From Tidjanibacter sp. (GTDB lineage Bacteria > Bacteroidota > Bacteroidia > Bacteroidales > Rikenellaceae), in the NCBI GenBank assembly GCA_017466345.1, contig JAFTUI010000004.1, forward strand, positions 1 through 64,000: 64,000 bases of DNA, in the 5' to 3' direction. Both the position numbers and the translations under genes were made by a program. Below the pieces are notes generated by a model. It saw only the letters and a list, made by a program, of their open reading frames with translations. It was not told where the DNA came from and did not search any database. Shown here piece by piece: positions 1 to 9,022 of the stretch (position 1 is its first letter; the number at the start of each line of letters is the position of its first letter).

Positions 1-205
1 GATAGGTAGATGCCAACCGCCTGCCTACGGCAGTCGTGGCAAGACGGACAGACCTCTCCCCCGCTTCGCGGACCCTCCCCTAACTTAGGGGAGGGATAAA
101 ATACTCGCAGGCGTAGCCTGCACCATAATTTTCAATTCTCAATTCTCAATTCTCAATTCTCCTATAAGCCTTAGGACTATTGACGTTAGACCTTAGACGT
201 TAGAC
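1..205 (-). repeat. Family 1 intercistronic element, copy A (cut by window edge)
   Basis: Read on the minus strand this starts at 205 with the left-end heptamer array (GTCTAAC-type units). It continues through the nonamer CTATAAGCC, a TCAATTC heptamer array at about 132-162, the palindrome GCAGGC..GCCTGC and the hairpin CCCTCCCC..GGGGAGGG. The same blocks occur in copies B, C and F. The right end lies before position 1. Its left end points away from the 3' end of uvrB, as if following uvrB transcription. Confidence 0.8.
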
Positions 206-233
206 CCTAAAACCGCGAGTGGGTTTTGTGAGG

Positions 234-318
234 AGATTTTTGTGCCAAACAAGCGAACAACTCCGCAGTTTGCTCAGCGCAAATGAGGAAGTTGCGATGC
301 GCGGTTTGGTGCAAAAAG
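234..318. repeat. Family 2a conserved-core hairpin downstream of uvrB
   Basis: The outer arms TTTTTGTGCCAAAC (about 237-250) and GTTTGGTGCAAAAA (304-317) are inverted. Inside them CAACT..AGTTG (258-294) brackets a core of CGCAGTTTGCT..GCGCAAATGAGG. The copy at 15549 has the same outer arms but different inner stem bases, and its core pair TTTAC/GTAAA replaces TTTGC/GCAAA here, a compensated change. It lies just after the uvrB stop, so a role in 3' end formation is plausible. That role is inferred. Confidence 0.7.
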
Positions 319-354
319 CACCCACAAGGCACGCTCGCCCACAAGGCACACTCG

Positions 355-2355
355 CTATTTCTTCCCTTGCAACTCGTACATCCTATCTCGCCACAGTGCC
401 GCTTGTGCAAAGTCCAAAGCCTTAGCAGCCTCCTCCATACGGCGGCGGGCATCATTGATGGCACCCTCCCTCTCCTCGGGCGAGTAGACACTCCTCTTGT
501 CTGCTGCCATCTGCGCTCCTCCCACACCCAGCGGATAGGGCTCTGCGCTCTCGGAGGTAACTCCCGCAATGGTGGTGCGGGCATAGCGGCGTATCTGTGT
601 GGGCGTTATGCCGTTAGTCTCGTTATAAGCCATCTGTTTTTCGCGTCTGCGGCGGCTCTCGTTGATGGTCGCCTGCATAGCATCGGTTATGGTGTCGCCA
701 TACATAATAACCCTACCCTCGACATTCCTCGCAGCACGTCCTGCGGTCTGCGTCAGCGCCCTCTCGCTACGCAGGAAGCCCTCCTTATCGGCATCCATAA
801 TAGCCACCAGAGCCACCTCGGGTAGGTCCAAGCCCTCCCTCAGCAAGTTCACGCCAATGAGCACATCGAAAGAACCCGCTTTGAGGTCCTCCAAAATCTG
901 CACCCTATCGAAAGTCTCCACATCGGAGTGGATGTAGCGGTTGCGGATGCCTATGCGGTCGAAGTACTTGGAGAGTTCCTCCGCCATACGCTTCGTAAGG
1001 GTTGTAACGAGCACCCTCTGTCCCTTATGCACAGCCTCCGAAATCTCCTCCAAAAGGTCATCAACCTGATTGTCCGTAGGGCGCACCTCTATCTCGGGGT
1101 CGAGGAGTCCTGTGGGGCGCACAAGTTGCTCTACAACAGCCCCTTCGCTCTTTATGAGTTCGTAGTCGGCAGGGGTGGCACTACAATACAAAACCGTATG
1201 TCCGAAGCTCTCGAACTCGGCAAAAGTGAGTGGGCGGTTGTCGATGGCTGCGGGCAGGCGGAAGCCATACTCCACAAGGTTTTCCTTGCGCGCCCTATCG
1301 CCGCCGAACATTGCCCTCACCTGAGGTATTGTAACGTGGCTCTCATCGACCACCAGCAAAAAATCTTCGGGGAAGTAGTCGAGTAGGCAGAAGGGGCGTT
1401 CGCCCGCCTTTCTACCATCCATATAGCGCGAGTAGTTCTCAATACCCGAGCAGTAGCCGAGTTCCTTTATCATCTCCACATCGTACTCCACCCTCTGTTT
1501 AATGCGTTGAGCCTCAACACTCCTACCAGCCTGCTCGAACTCAGCAATCCTTTCGCCCAAGTCGAGTTGTATTTGGCGGATAGCGTCTTCGGTGCGCTCC
1601 TTGGTCGTAACAAAGAGGTTGGCAGGGAAGATACTCACCTCCTCCACGCTCTCCAATCTTGCGCCCGTAGCGGGGTCTATTCTCCACATAGCCTCCACCT
1701 CATCGCCAAACATCGACACCCTCCAAGCATCACTCTCCGAGTAGGCGGGCATAATGTCTATGGTGTCGCCCTTCACGCGGAACGTGGCAGGCTCCAAATA
1801 TCTCTCGGTGCGGGTATAGAGCGCATCCACAAGGCGGTACAAGAGTCTGCGCTGAGGTATCACATCGCCCACCTTTATGGTAATGCTATTGGCGTGGAAG
1901 TCCGAAGGGTTGCCGATACCATAGAGGCACGACACACTCGACACCACAATGACATCCCGTCTGCCCGAAAGCAGCGAAGCCGTAGTGCGCAGTCGGAGTT
2001 TCTCTATCTCGTCATTGATGGCGAGGTCTTTTTCGATGTAGGTGTCGCTTGCAGGCAGATACGCCTCGGGCTGGTAGTAGTCGTAGTACGACACGAAGTA
2101 CTCCACAGCATTCTCGGGAAAGAACGCCTTGAACTCACTATAAAGCTGTGCTGCAAGAGTCTTATTGTGGCTCAGCACAAGCGTGGGACGGTTCAGACGC
2201 TCCACAACATTCGCCACCGTGAAAGTCTTGCCCGAACCCGTAACACCCAACAACGTATTGTGGGGCTGACCGCCCTCAATAGAGCGCACCAACTCCTCAA
2301 TAGCCTCGGGCTGATCACCCGTGGGCTTGTAATCCGACACCAACTTGAAGTTCAT
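355..2355 (-). CDS. uvrB: UvrABC excision nuclease subunit B
   Basis: Damage-recognition helicase of nucleotide excision repair. It is loaded onto DNA by UvrA and then recruits UvrC. The 666 residues match the usual family length. Visible motifs are Walker A GVTGSGKT near residue 40, the beta-hairpin region YYDYYQPEAYLP near residue 95 that inserts between strands at a lesion, the Walker B-like box VVDESH near residue 338, helicase motifs through RALTQTAGRAARN, and a C-terminal UVR domain (about 625-660, EEREGAINDARRRMEEAAK) that contacts UvrC. The ATG at 2355 lies 36 bp downstream of the terminal hairpin of repeat copy B. No uvrA or uvrC is nearby. Identification is firm. Confidence 0.98.
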   Translation of the reverse strand: MNFKLVSDYKPTGDQPEAIEELVRSIEGGQPHNTLLGVTGSGKTFTVANVVERLNRPTLVLSHNKTLAAQLYSEFKAFFPENAVEYFVSYYDYYQPEAYLPASDTYIEKDLAINDEIEKLRLRTTASLLSGRRDVIVVSSVSCLYGIGNPSDFHANSITIKVGDVIPQRRLLYRLVDALYTRTERYLEPATFRVKGDTIDIMPAYSESDAWRVSMFGDEVEAMWRIDPATGARLESVEEVSIFPANLFVTTKERTEDAIRQIQLDLGERIAEFEQAGRSVEAQRIKQRVEYDVEMIKELGYCSGIENYSRYMDGRKAGERPFCLLDYFPEDFLLVVDESHVTIPQVRAMFGGDRARKENLVEYGFRLPAAIDNRPLTFAEFESFGHTVLYCSATPADYELIKSEGAVVEQLVRPTGLLDPEIEVRPTDNQVDDLLEEISEAVHKGQRVLVTTLTKRMAEELSKYFDRIGIRNRYIHSDVETFDRVQILEDLKAGSFDVLIGVNLLREGLDLPEVALVAIMDADKEGFLRSERALTQTAGRAARNVEGRVIMYGDTITDAMQATINESRRRREKQMAYNETNGITPTQIRRYARTTIAGVTSESAEPYPLGVGGAQMAADKRSVYSPEEREGAINDARRRMEEAAKALDFAQAALWRDRMYELQGKK

Positions 2356-2391
2356 ATTCTTTTTTTCTCTTTTTTCGCGACTTTCTTTTTC

Positions 2392-2975
2392 GCACCTTTT
2401 TGTAAAAAGGTGCTACCAAAAACTTTTCGTGTACCGACCAATTGTGGTACTACCTACCGTTTTGCTTAGGAGTGGCTTCGGAGCCACCTACACAAAAGCG
2501 TCACTCTGACGCCCTTGCGGTGGTGTGACTGCCTTGCGGCAGGTCTGAAATGAGCAAAGCACCAATCTCTTTCAAACAAGTTTGAGAGATGGTGCTTTCC
2601 TCATTTCTGCTCCTTCGGAGCATCCCACACCACCGAAAAAAGACTCCTCTCAAACTCCCCTGTAATCCTTGTTACACCTGCTACCCTTGTTATCCCTGCA
2701 AGAAAAACAAGATAGGTAGATGCCAACCGCCTGCCGCAGGCAGGCGTGGCAAGGCGGACAGACCTCTCCCGCCTTCGGCACCCTCCCTGCTCGGCGGGGA
2801 CGCCGAGCGCAATTTCGACCACCCCTCCTATCCTCCCCTTTCGTAGGGGAGGAACTACTTAGGGGTGGGATAAATTACTCGCAGGCGTAGCCTGCACCAT
2901 AATTTTCAATTCTCAATTCTCAATTTTCAATTCTATCATAAGCCTTAGGACTATTGACGTTAGACGTTAGACCAA
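2392..2975 (-). repeat. Family 1 intercistronic element, copy B
   Basis: On the minus strand it starts directly after tRNA-Arg with GTCTAACGTCTAACGTC (2975 downward). It passes through a TCAATTC heptamer array, the GCAGGC palindrome, CG-rich hairpins, a nonamer array (2660-2702) and the four-way-junction block (about 2519-2635). It ends with a hairpin of GCACC-T5 and A5-GGTGC at 2392-2413, 36 bp before the uvrB start. Compared with copies C and F it has an extra stretch at about 2425-2510 with its own palindrome GTGGCTTCGGAGCCAC. A short open frame here (2589-2846) has no protein-like features. Confidence 0.85.
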
Positions 2976-2979
2976 ATTG

Positions 2980-3051
2980 TAACCCCGAGCGGAATCGAAC
3001 CGCTATCGTAGGAACCGGAATCCTAAATTTTATCCATTAAACTACGGGGTC
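2980..3051 (-). tRNA. tRNA-Arg (anticodon CCG)
   Basis: The minus strand folds as a complete 72-nt cloverleaf. The acceptor arms are GACCCCG and CGGGGTT (first pair a G-U wobble). The anticodon stem is TAGGA/TCCTA with loop TTCCGGT, giving anticodon CCG, which reads CGG. The T-loop is GGTTCGATTCC, followed by discriminator A. CCA is not encoded. A run of T follows on the plus side at 3055-3059. Confidence 0.96.
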
Positions 3052-3117
3052 GGGTTTTTGCATCTATGAGAGAGAAACGCATTTTCCGCTCTCTACATTG
3101 CAAATATCGTGGTTTTA

Positions 3118-3149
3118 TTTGAGAAAACCGCAAAATTTGTGTAGTTTTG
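3118..3149 (+). promoter_or_regulatory. Bacteroidota-type promoter of the S24 regulator
   Basis: TTTG at 3118-3121 and TAGTTTTG at 3142-3149 match the -33/-7 consensus TTTG and TAnnTTTG with a 20-bp spacer. The box covers the upstream TTG at 3147, so that codon cannot start translation. The ATG at 3183 is the start. Confidence 0.75.
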
Positions 3150-3182
3150 CTCTTTCGGCAGACAAAACGCAATCTCCCACTT

Positions 3183-3794
3183 ATGGTTAGACTCACCGCA
3201 AAAGAGAGAATAGAAAAGGTTGTTTGTTGGGCAGGGCTCAGCACGAACGCCTTTGCTATGCAGATTGGGCTCTCTTCGCCGCAGACTCTCTACCAAATAA
3301 AATCCGAAAAACACCAAATATCGCGCCCACTTGCCGAGCGCATCTGCACACGCTATCCCGAAGTGGATTTCGGCTGGCTACTGACGGGCGAGGGAGAGAT
3401 GTTGCGCCCACAAGAGCGTCAAATACCCTACTATGAAATTGATTGTACGGATGTGGCTCTCGGCACACATCTCACACCTTCGGGCTTGGTGGCAATGCCC
3501 CGTTGTGGCGAGTGCGACTTTGTGGCGCCCTACAACTTGCGCGATATGGAGCCCGCCATAAAGCAAGGCAGTATGCTCTTTTGCAAGAGGTGCGAGGTGG
3601 AGGATGTGCGCGTGGGCGACATTGTGGTGGTAAGTTGCACTCGGAAGGCGATGGTGCGCAAAGTGGCAAGGGTTGAAGAGGCGGAATTATTGCTTGGGAT
3701 GGAGTCTTCGGAGCCCCACACAGTGCGCCTCGATGTTACACTCATCAAAGCCATTTATGAGGTTGTGGCGGTTTTAGAATGGAAAAACAGATAA
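3183..3794 (+). CDS. HTH / S24-like (phage-repressor type) transcriptional regulator
   Basis: A 203-residue protein with an N-terminal helix-turn-helix (about residues 3-65, including STNAFAMQIGLSSPQTLYQIKSE with its expected helix spacing). The C-terminal LexA/CI-like beta-domain is about residues 110-200 (APYNLRDMEPAIKQGSMLFCK..., VRVGDIVVV). Such proteins repress genes and may cleave themselves on RecA-ssDNA. The usual Ser is replaced in the DMEPAIKQGSML segment, where the family has DSMxPxIxxGD, so self-cleavage is doubtful. The start at 3183 follows from the promoter at 3118-3149. It lies divergent from tRNA-Arg, and an orphan histidine kinase begins 11 bp after it. It is either a host regulator or a domesticated phage repressor. 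Confidence 0.8.
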   Translation: MVRLTAKERIEKVVCWAGLSTNAFAMQIGLSSPQTLYQIKSEKHQISRPLAERICTRYPEVDFGWLLTGEGEMLRPQERQIPYYEIDCTDVALGTHLTPSGLVAMPRCGECDFVAPYNLRDMEPAIKQGSMLFCKRCEVEDVRVGDIVVVSCTRKAMVRKVARVEEAELLLGMESSEPHTVRLDVTLIKAIYEVVAVLEWKNR

Positions 3795-3805
3795 TTTCTT
3801 AGTAT

Positions 3806-4855
3806 ATGAAAATCAAAACGATAAATGCTGCGGCCTTCATTGTTGGCATAATCACAATCTTCTGCGTGGCGGTAGGTTTGCTGATGGGGCGTTTCTTTGG
3901 CACCGATGGTTGGTGGTGGGGTTTCATCTTCGCCATAGGTAGCGGTGTGATAGTCTTTGTGGGCGACAAGTTTGTGATGAAGCGTTTCTTTTTGGAGCGC
4001 ATCAAGCCCCTCTATCGCATAGTGCTCGGCAGGGACATCAAGACCACCGAACTTGCAGCCGAATTGGAGCAGACCGACCACCCCGAGCGTTCGGTAAGTG
4101 CCGAGCTAAACCGCTGGGCAGACCAGAACCAGAAGGAGATTGCACGCCTAAAAGAGAACGAGAAGTACCGCAAAGAGTTCGTGGGTAATGTGTCGCACGA
4201 AATTAAAACCCCTATTTTCAACATTCAAGGCTACATATCCACACTCCTCGATGGTGGTATGAACGACCCTGTGATGATGCGCCGCTACTTGGAGCGCACC
4301 GAGAAGAGCATAGACCGCCTGATAAACATCACAAACGACTTGGAGGCTATCTCTAAGCTCGAATCGGGCGTTCTGAACCTCAACTACGAGCGTTTCAACA
4401 TTGTGGCTCTGACGCGCGACATTGTGGATACCATAGAGTTTGAGGCTACGAAGAAGAATATCAATGTGGTCGTGGGCTCGTCCTACAATGTACCCTACCC
4501 TCCCGTATGGGTTAAGGCCGACCGCTACTACATCGAGCAAGTGCTCATAAACCTCATCATCAACTCCATACGCTACGGCAACGAGGGTGGCGAGACGTTC
4601 ATTAAGTTCATAGACCTCTTCGACAAGGTGTTGGTGGAGGTGAGGGATAATGGCAGGGGTATTGCTAAGGAGGATATACCGCGCGTCTTCGAGCGTTTCT
4701 ACCGCACCGACAAGGGGCGTTCGCGCGAGCAGGGTGGCACAGGATTGGGACTTTCGATTGTGAAGCACGTCTTGGAGGCGCACGGCGAAACCATCAATCT
4801 GCGTAGCGAATTGGGCAAGGGTAGCACTTTTTCCTTCACATTGAGTAAAAATTAG
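3806..4855 (+). CDS. Membrane sensor histidine kinase (PhoR-like)
   Basis: 349 residues. There are two membrane segments near residues 8-28 and 37-53 with almost no periplasmic loop, then a short linker. The dimerisation/phosphoacceptor box is VSHEIKTP (about residue 130), and the ATPase domain has the N box NLIINSIRYGN, G1 DNGRGI, F box RVFERFYR and G2 GGTGLGLSIVKH. It should autophosphorylate on the His of SHEIK and pass phosphate to a response regulator. No response-regulator gene is beside it, so the partner is encoded elsewhere. It starts 11 bp after the S24 regulator and is probably co-transcribed with it. With so small a sensor region it may read the membrane itself. Confidence 0.92.
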   Translation: MKIKTINAAAFIVGIITIFCVAVGLLMGRFFGTDGWWWGFIFAIGSGVIVFVGDKFVMKRFFLERIKPLYRIVLGRDIKTTELAAELEQTDHPERSVSAELNRWADQNQKEIARLKENEKYRKEFVGNVSHEIKTPIFNIQGYISTLLDGGMNDPVMMRRYLERTEKSIDRLINITNDLEAISKLESGVLNLNYERFNIVALTRDIVDTIEFEATKKNINVVVGSSYNVPYPPVWVKADRYYIEQVLINLIINSIRYGNEGGETFIKFIDLFDKVLVEVRDNGRGIAKEDIPRVFERFYRTDKGRSREQGGTGLGLSIVKHVLEAHGETINLRSELGKGSTFSFTLSKN

Positions 4856-4909
4856 CGGTTTTTTGCTACCTTTACCTGCCACAAATAAGAATTAAAGATT
4901 TTTTGTGAT

Positions 4910-5776
4910 ATGAACCATTTTCTTTCAGTTGTATGGAATGCCAACCCCGTAGCCTTCTCGCTCTTTGGCTTGGAGATTAGGTGGTATGGTATCTTTTGGG
5001 CTTTGGCTTTCATTGCGGGTATCTACTTTTTCACGAACTTTGTGCGCCGCGAGAAGTTGCCCGAAAAACTCGTGGATTCGCTCTTTTGGTATGCCACCAT
5101 TCTCGGCATCCTCGGCGCAAGGCTCGGACACTGCCTCTTCTATGAGCCTGAGGTGTACTTGGCAGACCCGCTGCGTATGCTCAACATCCGCGAGGGTGGT
5201 ATGGCTTCACACGGTGCGGCAATAGGATTTCTCATTGGTCTTATTCTCTTTTCGTGGCGCAACAAAATGCCCTTCTGGTGGGCTGCCGACCGCATAATGA
5301 TACCCGTAGCCATAGGTGGTGCGGGTGTGAGGCTCGGCAACCTTATGAACTCCGAGATTTACGGCAGACCTACCGACCTGCCTTGGGGTTTCATCTTCGA
5401 GCGCAATGGCGAAACGGTGGCTATGCACCCCACACAGATCTACGAGGCACTCTTTTATATTGCGGTCTTTGTGGTTCTTTTGGTGCTCTACTATAAGGGC
5501 GATGCAGGTCGCAAGCACCCCGCGTTGATGTTCGGCGTTGGTCTTATTGGAATCTTCCTCTCGCGCTTCTTCTTGGAGTTCATAAAGAACGACCAGGTGG
5601 CTTTTGAGGCTGATATGACACTCAATATGGGACAGCTGTTGAGTATTCCTTTTGTCATCGCAGGCGTGGTATTTATCGTTATGGGCTTGAAGAGCAAGCC
5701 CCAGCGCATTGCTTGGGCAGAGGAGCCCAAGAAACCTGCCGCCAAAAAAGCAGCACCTCCCAAAGCAAAGAAGTAA
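4910..5776 (+). CDS. lgt: Prolipoprotein diacylglyceryl transferase
   Basis: Inner-membrane enzyme that transfers diacylglycerol from phosphatidylglycerol to the lipobox cysteine of prolipoproteins, the first step of lipoprotein maturation. 288 residues with several hydrophobic helices. The family signature is seen as REGGMASHGAAIG (about residues 93-105), with further conserved GVRLGNLMNSEIYGRPTDLPWG and HPTQIYEAL. The C-terminus has an extra Lys/Ala/Pro-rich tail (about 265-288) that is probably cytosolic. The window encodes many lipoproteins that would be substrates. The start ATG is preceded by a 54-bp gap from the kinase gene. Confidence 0.97.
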   Translation: MNHFLSVVWNANPVAFSLFGLEIRWYGIFWALAFIAGIYFFTNFVRREKLPEKLVDSLFWYATILGILGARLGHCLFYEPEVYLADPLRMLNIREGGMASHGAAIGFLIGLILFSWRNKMPFWWAADRIMIPVAIGGAGVRLGNLMNSEIYGRPTDLPWGFIFERNGETVAMHPTQIYEALFYIAVFVVLLVLYYKGDAGRKHPALMFGVGLIGIFLSRFFLEFIKNDQVAFEADMTLNMGQLLSIPFVIAGVVFIVMGLKSKPQRIAWAEEPKKPAAKKAAPPKAKK

Positions 5777-5798
5777 CACATAATAAGCATTTCACAAT

Positions 5799-6584
5799 AT
5801 GAGCAACCCAGTAAACAAACTTATCTTCAACTGCCTTGTGCAGTATGGCAACGTGGCACTCCCCGAGGTGGGCTCGTTGAAGGTTGAAGGAACACCTAAA
5901 CACGTCTTCTTCTCGGAGAAAATCTCCGACGATCACATCCTTGTTACCGACATCATTGCCGAGCAGGGCAACATCTCCGCAGAGGAGGCTCTTGCCCTCT
6001 ACAATGATTGGCTCGCAGCTGCACGCCGCGAGGATGGCTCCATCTACGCCGAAGGAGTGGGCACAATCACACCCCGCCACTTCGATATAGACGATGAGCT
6101 GCACCGCGCACTCAATGGCAACGACATCCCCGTAGCAACACTCCGCAAACGCTCCTCGTTGGGCTGGGTATGGTGGCTTGTGGGTATTATAGTTGTTGTT
6201 GGCGTAGCAATCTACTGCATCAGCAACTGCGACTGCTGTTCGCGCCAATGCGAAGCCCCCGTAGTGGAAGAGGTGGTTGCAGAGGAGCCCGCCGAGGTGG
6301 TGGTAGAGCCCGCACCCGCAGTGGAGACTGCGCCCGTAGTGAATACCCCCGCAGCCGACAAACGCTACAATGTTATGGTGGGTGTCTTCACTATTAAGTA
6401 CAACGCACGCGCGTGCGCGAAACAAGACCCCCTTGGCATCGGCAAAGAGAACTACCTCATAACCCCCTACCCCAGAGGTTTGTGGGCGGTGGTGGCTTAC
6501 TCGACAAACTCGCCTGCCAAGGCCGAAGAGATGCGACTCAAATACCGCAAACTCCAAAAAGATGTGTGGGTTTGGAAGCGCTAA
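5799..6584 (+). CDS. HU/CCDC81-like and SPOR domain membrane protein
   Basis: 261 residues. The N-terminal 110 or so (VNKLIFNCLVQYGNVALPEVGSL..., GVGTITPRHFDID) resembles the bacterial HU-CCDC81 domain pair. A single membrane helix (about 122-142, GWVWWLVGIIVVVGVAIYC) follows, then a Cys-rich spot, a Glu/Val/Pro/Ala linker (about 155-190) and a C-terminal SPOR-type domain (about 193-261, YNVMVGVFTIKYNA...). SPOR domains bind denuded septal peptidoglycan, so the protein may link a cytosolic DNA- or protein-binding module to the division site. It lies 22 bp after lgt. The domain names come from general fold memory; the architecture itself is clear. Confidence 0.8.
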   Translation: MSNPVNKLIFNCLVQYGNVALPEVGSLKVEGTPKHVFFSEKISDDHILVTDIIAEQGNISAEEALALYNDWLAAARREDGSIYAEGVGTITPRHFDIDDELHRALNGNDIPVATLRKRSSLGWVWWLVGIIVVVGVAIYCISNCDCCSRQCEAPVVEEVVAEEPAEVVVEPAPAVETAPVVNTPAADKRYNVMVGVFTIKYNARACAKQDPLGIGKENYLITPYPRGLWAVVAYSTNSPAKAEEMRLKYRKLQKDVWVWKR

Positions 6585-6610
6585 ACCCCGATAGTCGTAA
6601 GACAACACAC

Positions 6611-6643
6611 AAAAAAGGCTCTCCGCAGTGGAGAGCCTTTTTT
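6611..6643. terminator. Bidirectional intrinsic terminator
   Basis: The inverted arms AGGCTCTCC and GGAGAGCCT are flanked by an A6 run on the left and a T6 run on the right. It lies between the convergent HU/SPOR gene and the permease gene and can serve both. Confidence 0.9.
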
Positions 6644-6670
6644 GTGTGCCGTAGGGCGAGTCGGGAGTGA

Positions 6671-7957
6671 CTACTCTACGGGGATGTCTTTGTTCACGTT
6701 CTTGCTGCCTACGAGTGCGTAGAAGAGCAGGTATGCAAGGCAAGCGAAGGGCAACCAATAGCTGCCGAGGTAGCCAACGCCGTCTGCCAACAAGCCCTGG
6801 AAGAAGGGGATGATACCACCACCGCAAACAAGTGCCATAAAGATACCCGAAGCCATAGGAGTGTATTTGCCAAGACCTTCGGTGGCGAGGTTGAAGATTG
6901 CGCCCCACATAACCGAGGTGCAAAGACCCGTAAGTGCCATAAAGAACATACCCAGAGGAACCTTAACGCTCACGATAGGAATGGTTACCAACATAGTCTC
7001 GGGGATGTACATAATGCAGAGCATAAACGCCATAGCGACCATACATACGGTGGTCATCATTGCGCGGCTCGACACCTTAGCACCAACAATGGCACCAATG
7101 GTACGACCAACGAGCATCAAGAACCAATAGACACCCACAACGGTACCCGAAATCTCGGGACCTACCTCGGCGAGTTTCGACATATAGAGGTCGGCGGTGC
7201 TGGGGATACCCACCTCGATACCAACGTAGCAGAAGATAGCCACTGCACCCAAAGCAAAGTGGCGGAACGAGAGTGCGCTATATTTCTCCTTCTTACCACT
7301 CTTTTTAGCCTCCAAACGTGCTGCCTTCTCCTCGGCGGTCTCCATATGGGGCTCGGGGATACGGGTGAGTGTGATAACAACAAATGCCAAAGCAAAGGTT
7401 GCCATTGCGATAATCATAACGGGCGATGCATCGGCAATGGTTGCAGTATCAACACTACCGCCCACAAGATAACCCACCAAGATAGGGGTAATGGTGCCAC
7501 CGAGTGAGTTGAGAGTACCGCCCGTCTGCACGAGTTGGTTACCCCTATTGCCACCACCACCGAGGGTGTTGAGCATAGGGTTCACAACGATATTCAAAAG
7601 ACACATCGAGAAACCTGCCACGAAAGCACCTGCAACATAAACGGCAAATGCGCTCTCGGGTGCAGCCGAGCCAGCCAAGAATTGGATACCCACACCCACA
7701 AAGCCGATGACTACTGCCAGGAGAGAAGTGAATTTGTAACCCTTGCGTTTGAGGATGATACCTGCGGGAATACCCATACAAGCGTAGGCGATGAAGTTGG
7801 CAAGGGTGCCAAGTTGTGCCAGAGCGTTGCTAACCTCAAATTGGTTCTGCAAAATTTTGCCCATCGAGCCTGCCAAGTTGGTAACAAAGGCAATCATAAA
7901 GAAGAGCATAAACATCACCAAAATAGGCAACGTGAAGTTTTGTTTTTTCTGCATCAT
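6671..7957 (-). CDS. MFS sugar permease, FucP-like (fucose/glucose/galactose:H+ symporter family)
   Basis: 428 residues with about twelve hydrophobic segments. The start (QNFTLPILVMFMLFFMIAFVTNLAGSMGKILQNQF) matches the FucP/GluP branch of the major facilitator superfamily, in which helix 1 is followed by a loop containing conserved Asn and Gln. A central cytosolic loop (about residues 205-230, EEKAARLEAKKSGKKEK) separates the two halves. Proton-driven import of a monosaccharide is likely, but the exact sugar cannot be read. No fucose genes are adjacent. ruvB starts upstream on the same strand with a 54-bp gap. Confidence 0.85.
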   Translation of the reverse strand: MMQKKQNFTLPILVMFMLFFMIAFVTNLAGSMGKILQNQFEVSNALAQLGTLANFIAYACMGIPAGIILKRKGYKFTSLLAVVIGFVGVGIQFLAGSAAPESAFAVYVAGAFVAGFSMCLLNIVVNPMLNTLGGGGNRGNQLVQTGGTLNSLGGTITPILVGYLVGGSVDTATIADASPVMIIAMATFALAFVVITLTRIPEPHMETAEEKAARLEAKKSGKKEKYSALSFRHFALGAVAIFCYVGIEVGIPSTADLYMSKLAEVGPEISGTVVGVYWFLMLVGRTIGAIVGAKVSSRAMMTTVCMVAMAFMLCIMYIPETMLVTIPIVSVKVPLGMFFMALTGLCTSVMWGAIFNLATEGLGKYTPMASGIFMALVCGGGIIPFFQGLLADGVGYLGSYWLPFACLAYLLFYALVGSKNVNKDIPVE

Positions 7958-8011
7958 AACTTCTTTTGTTTTTGTGTTAATGTATTAAGTTTTTGTTGTT
8001 TAGTCCAAAGT

Positions 8012-9022
8012 CTAAAAGAGCACTCCACTCTCAGGGTTTTTGGTGTAGCCCAAGTGTGAGTAGGCGAGGTCGGTAGCCTCCCTGCCTCGGGGGGTGCGTT
8101 TGAGGAAGCCCTCTTTGATGAGGAATGGCTCGTAGACATCCTCCAAGGTGCCAGCCTCCTCGCTCACCGAGGTTGCAATGGTGTTGATACCCACAGGACC
8201 GCCACCAAATTTCTCGATGATGGTGCGGAGTATCTTGTTGTCCATCTCGTCCAAGCCACGCGAGTCGATATTCAGAGCCTCCAACGCTCGGCGAGCAATG
8301 GGTAGGTCAATGGAGCCATCGCCCTCTACCATCGCAAAATCCCTCACGCGCCTCAGTAGCGAGTTGGCAATTCGTGGTGTGCCACGACTGCGCAAAGCCA
8401 CCTCGTGCGCCGCCTTGTCATCTATCTTCACTCCCAAAATCCCTGCCGAACGCTTCACAATACCGCTCAACACATCCGTATCGTAGTATTCGAGGTGGCA
8501 GGTGATGCCAAACCTTGCCCTTAGGGGCGAGGTAAGCAAGCCGCTGCGGGTGGTAGCACCAATCAGCGTGAAGGGTGCAAGTTCTATCTGTATGGAGCGT
8601 GCCGAAGGACCTTTGTCGAGCACAATATCAATCTTGTAGTCCTCCATCGCCGAGTAGAGGTACTCCTCCACAATGGGGCTGAGGCGGTGTATCTCGTCAA
8701 TGAAGAGCACATCGCCCTCCGAGAGGTTTGTCAGCAGACCTGCCAAGTCGCCGGGTTTGTCCAACACGGGTCCGCTTGTCACTTTTAGTGTTGAGCCCAT
8801 CTCGTTTGCCACAATGTTGGCGAGGGTGGTCTTGCCCAATCCCGGAGGACCGTGGAACAAGACGTGGTCGAGCGACTCGCCTCTCATAAGTGCCGCCTTG
8901 ATGAAGATGCGCAGGTTGTCCACAATCTTCTGCTGACCGTGGAAGTTTTCGAGTTCCTGTGGGCGGATTTTGTTCTCAAAATCCACATCGGTCTCTATAT
9001 TCCGAATAGTCGATGTAGCCAT
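8012..9022 (-). CDS. ruvB: Holliday junction branch migration ATPase RuvB
   Basis: 336 residues, a typical length. AAA+ motor that drives RuvA-bound Holliday junctions during recombinational repair. Walker A is GPPGLGKTT near residue 61, Walker B is LFIDEIHR near residue 107, and sensor 1 ([18 protein letters not shown]) and the C-terminal winged helix ([17 protein letters not shown]) are present. It overlaps the end of the upstream helical-repeat gene by 28 bp, so the two are probably translationally coupled. No ruvA or ruvC is nearby. Confidence 0.98.
   Translation of the reverse strand: MATSTIRNIETDVDFENKIRPQELENFHGQQKIVDNLRIFIKAALMRGESLDHVLFHGPPGLGKTTLANIVANEMGSTLKVTSGPVLDKPGDLAGLLTNLSEGDVLFIDEIHRLSPIVEEYLYSAMEDYKIDIVLDKGPSARSIQIELAPFTLIGATTRSGLLTSPLRARFGITCHLEYYDTDVLSGIVKRSAGILGVKIDDKAAHEVALRSRGTPRIANSLLRRVRDFAMVEGDGSIDLPIARRALEALNIDSRGLDEMDNKILRTIIEKFGGGPVGINTIATSVSEEAGTLEDVYEPFLIKEGFLKRTPRGREATDLAYSHLGYTKNPESGVLF

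Noticed and set aside
2589-2846. Small open frames inside family 1 elements (also 27808-27999 and 43033-43530)
   Set aside because: They follow palindromes and tandem repeats, are not shared in frame between copies and have no protein features.
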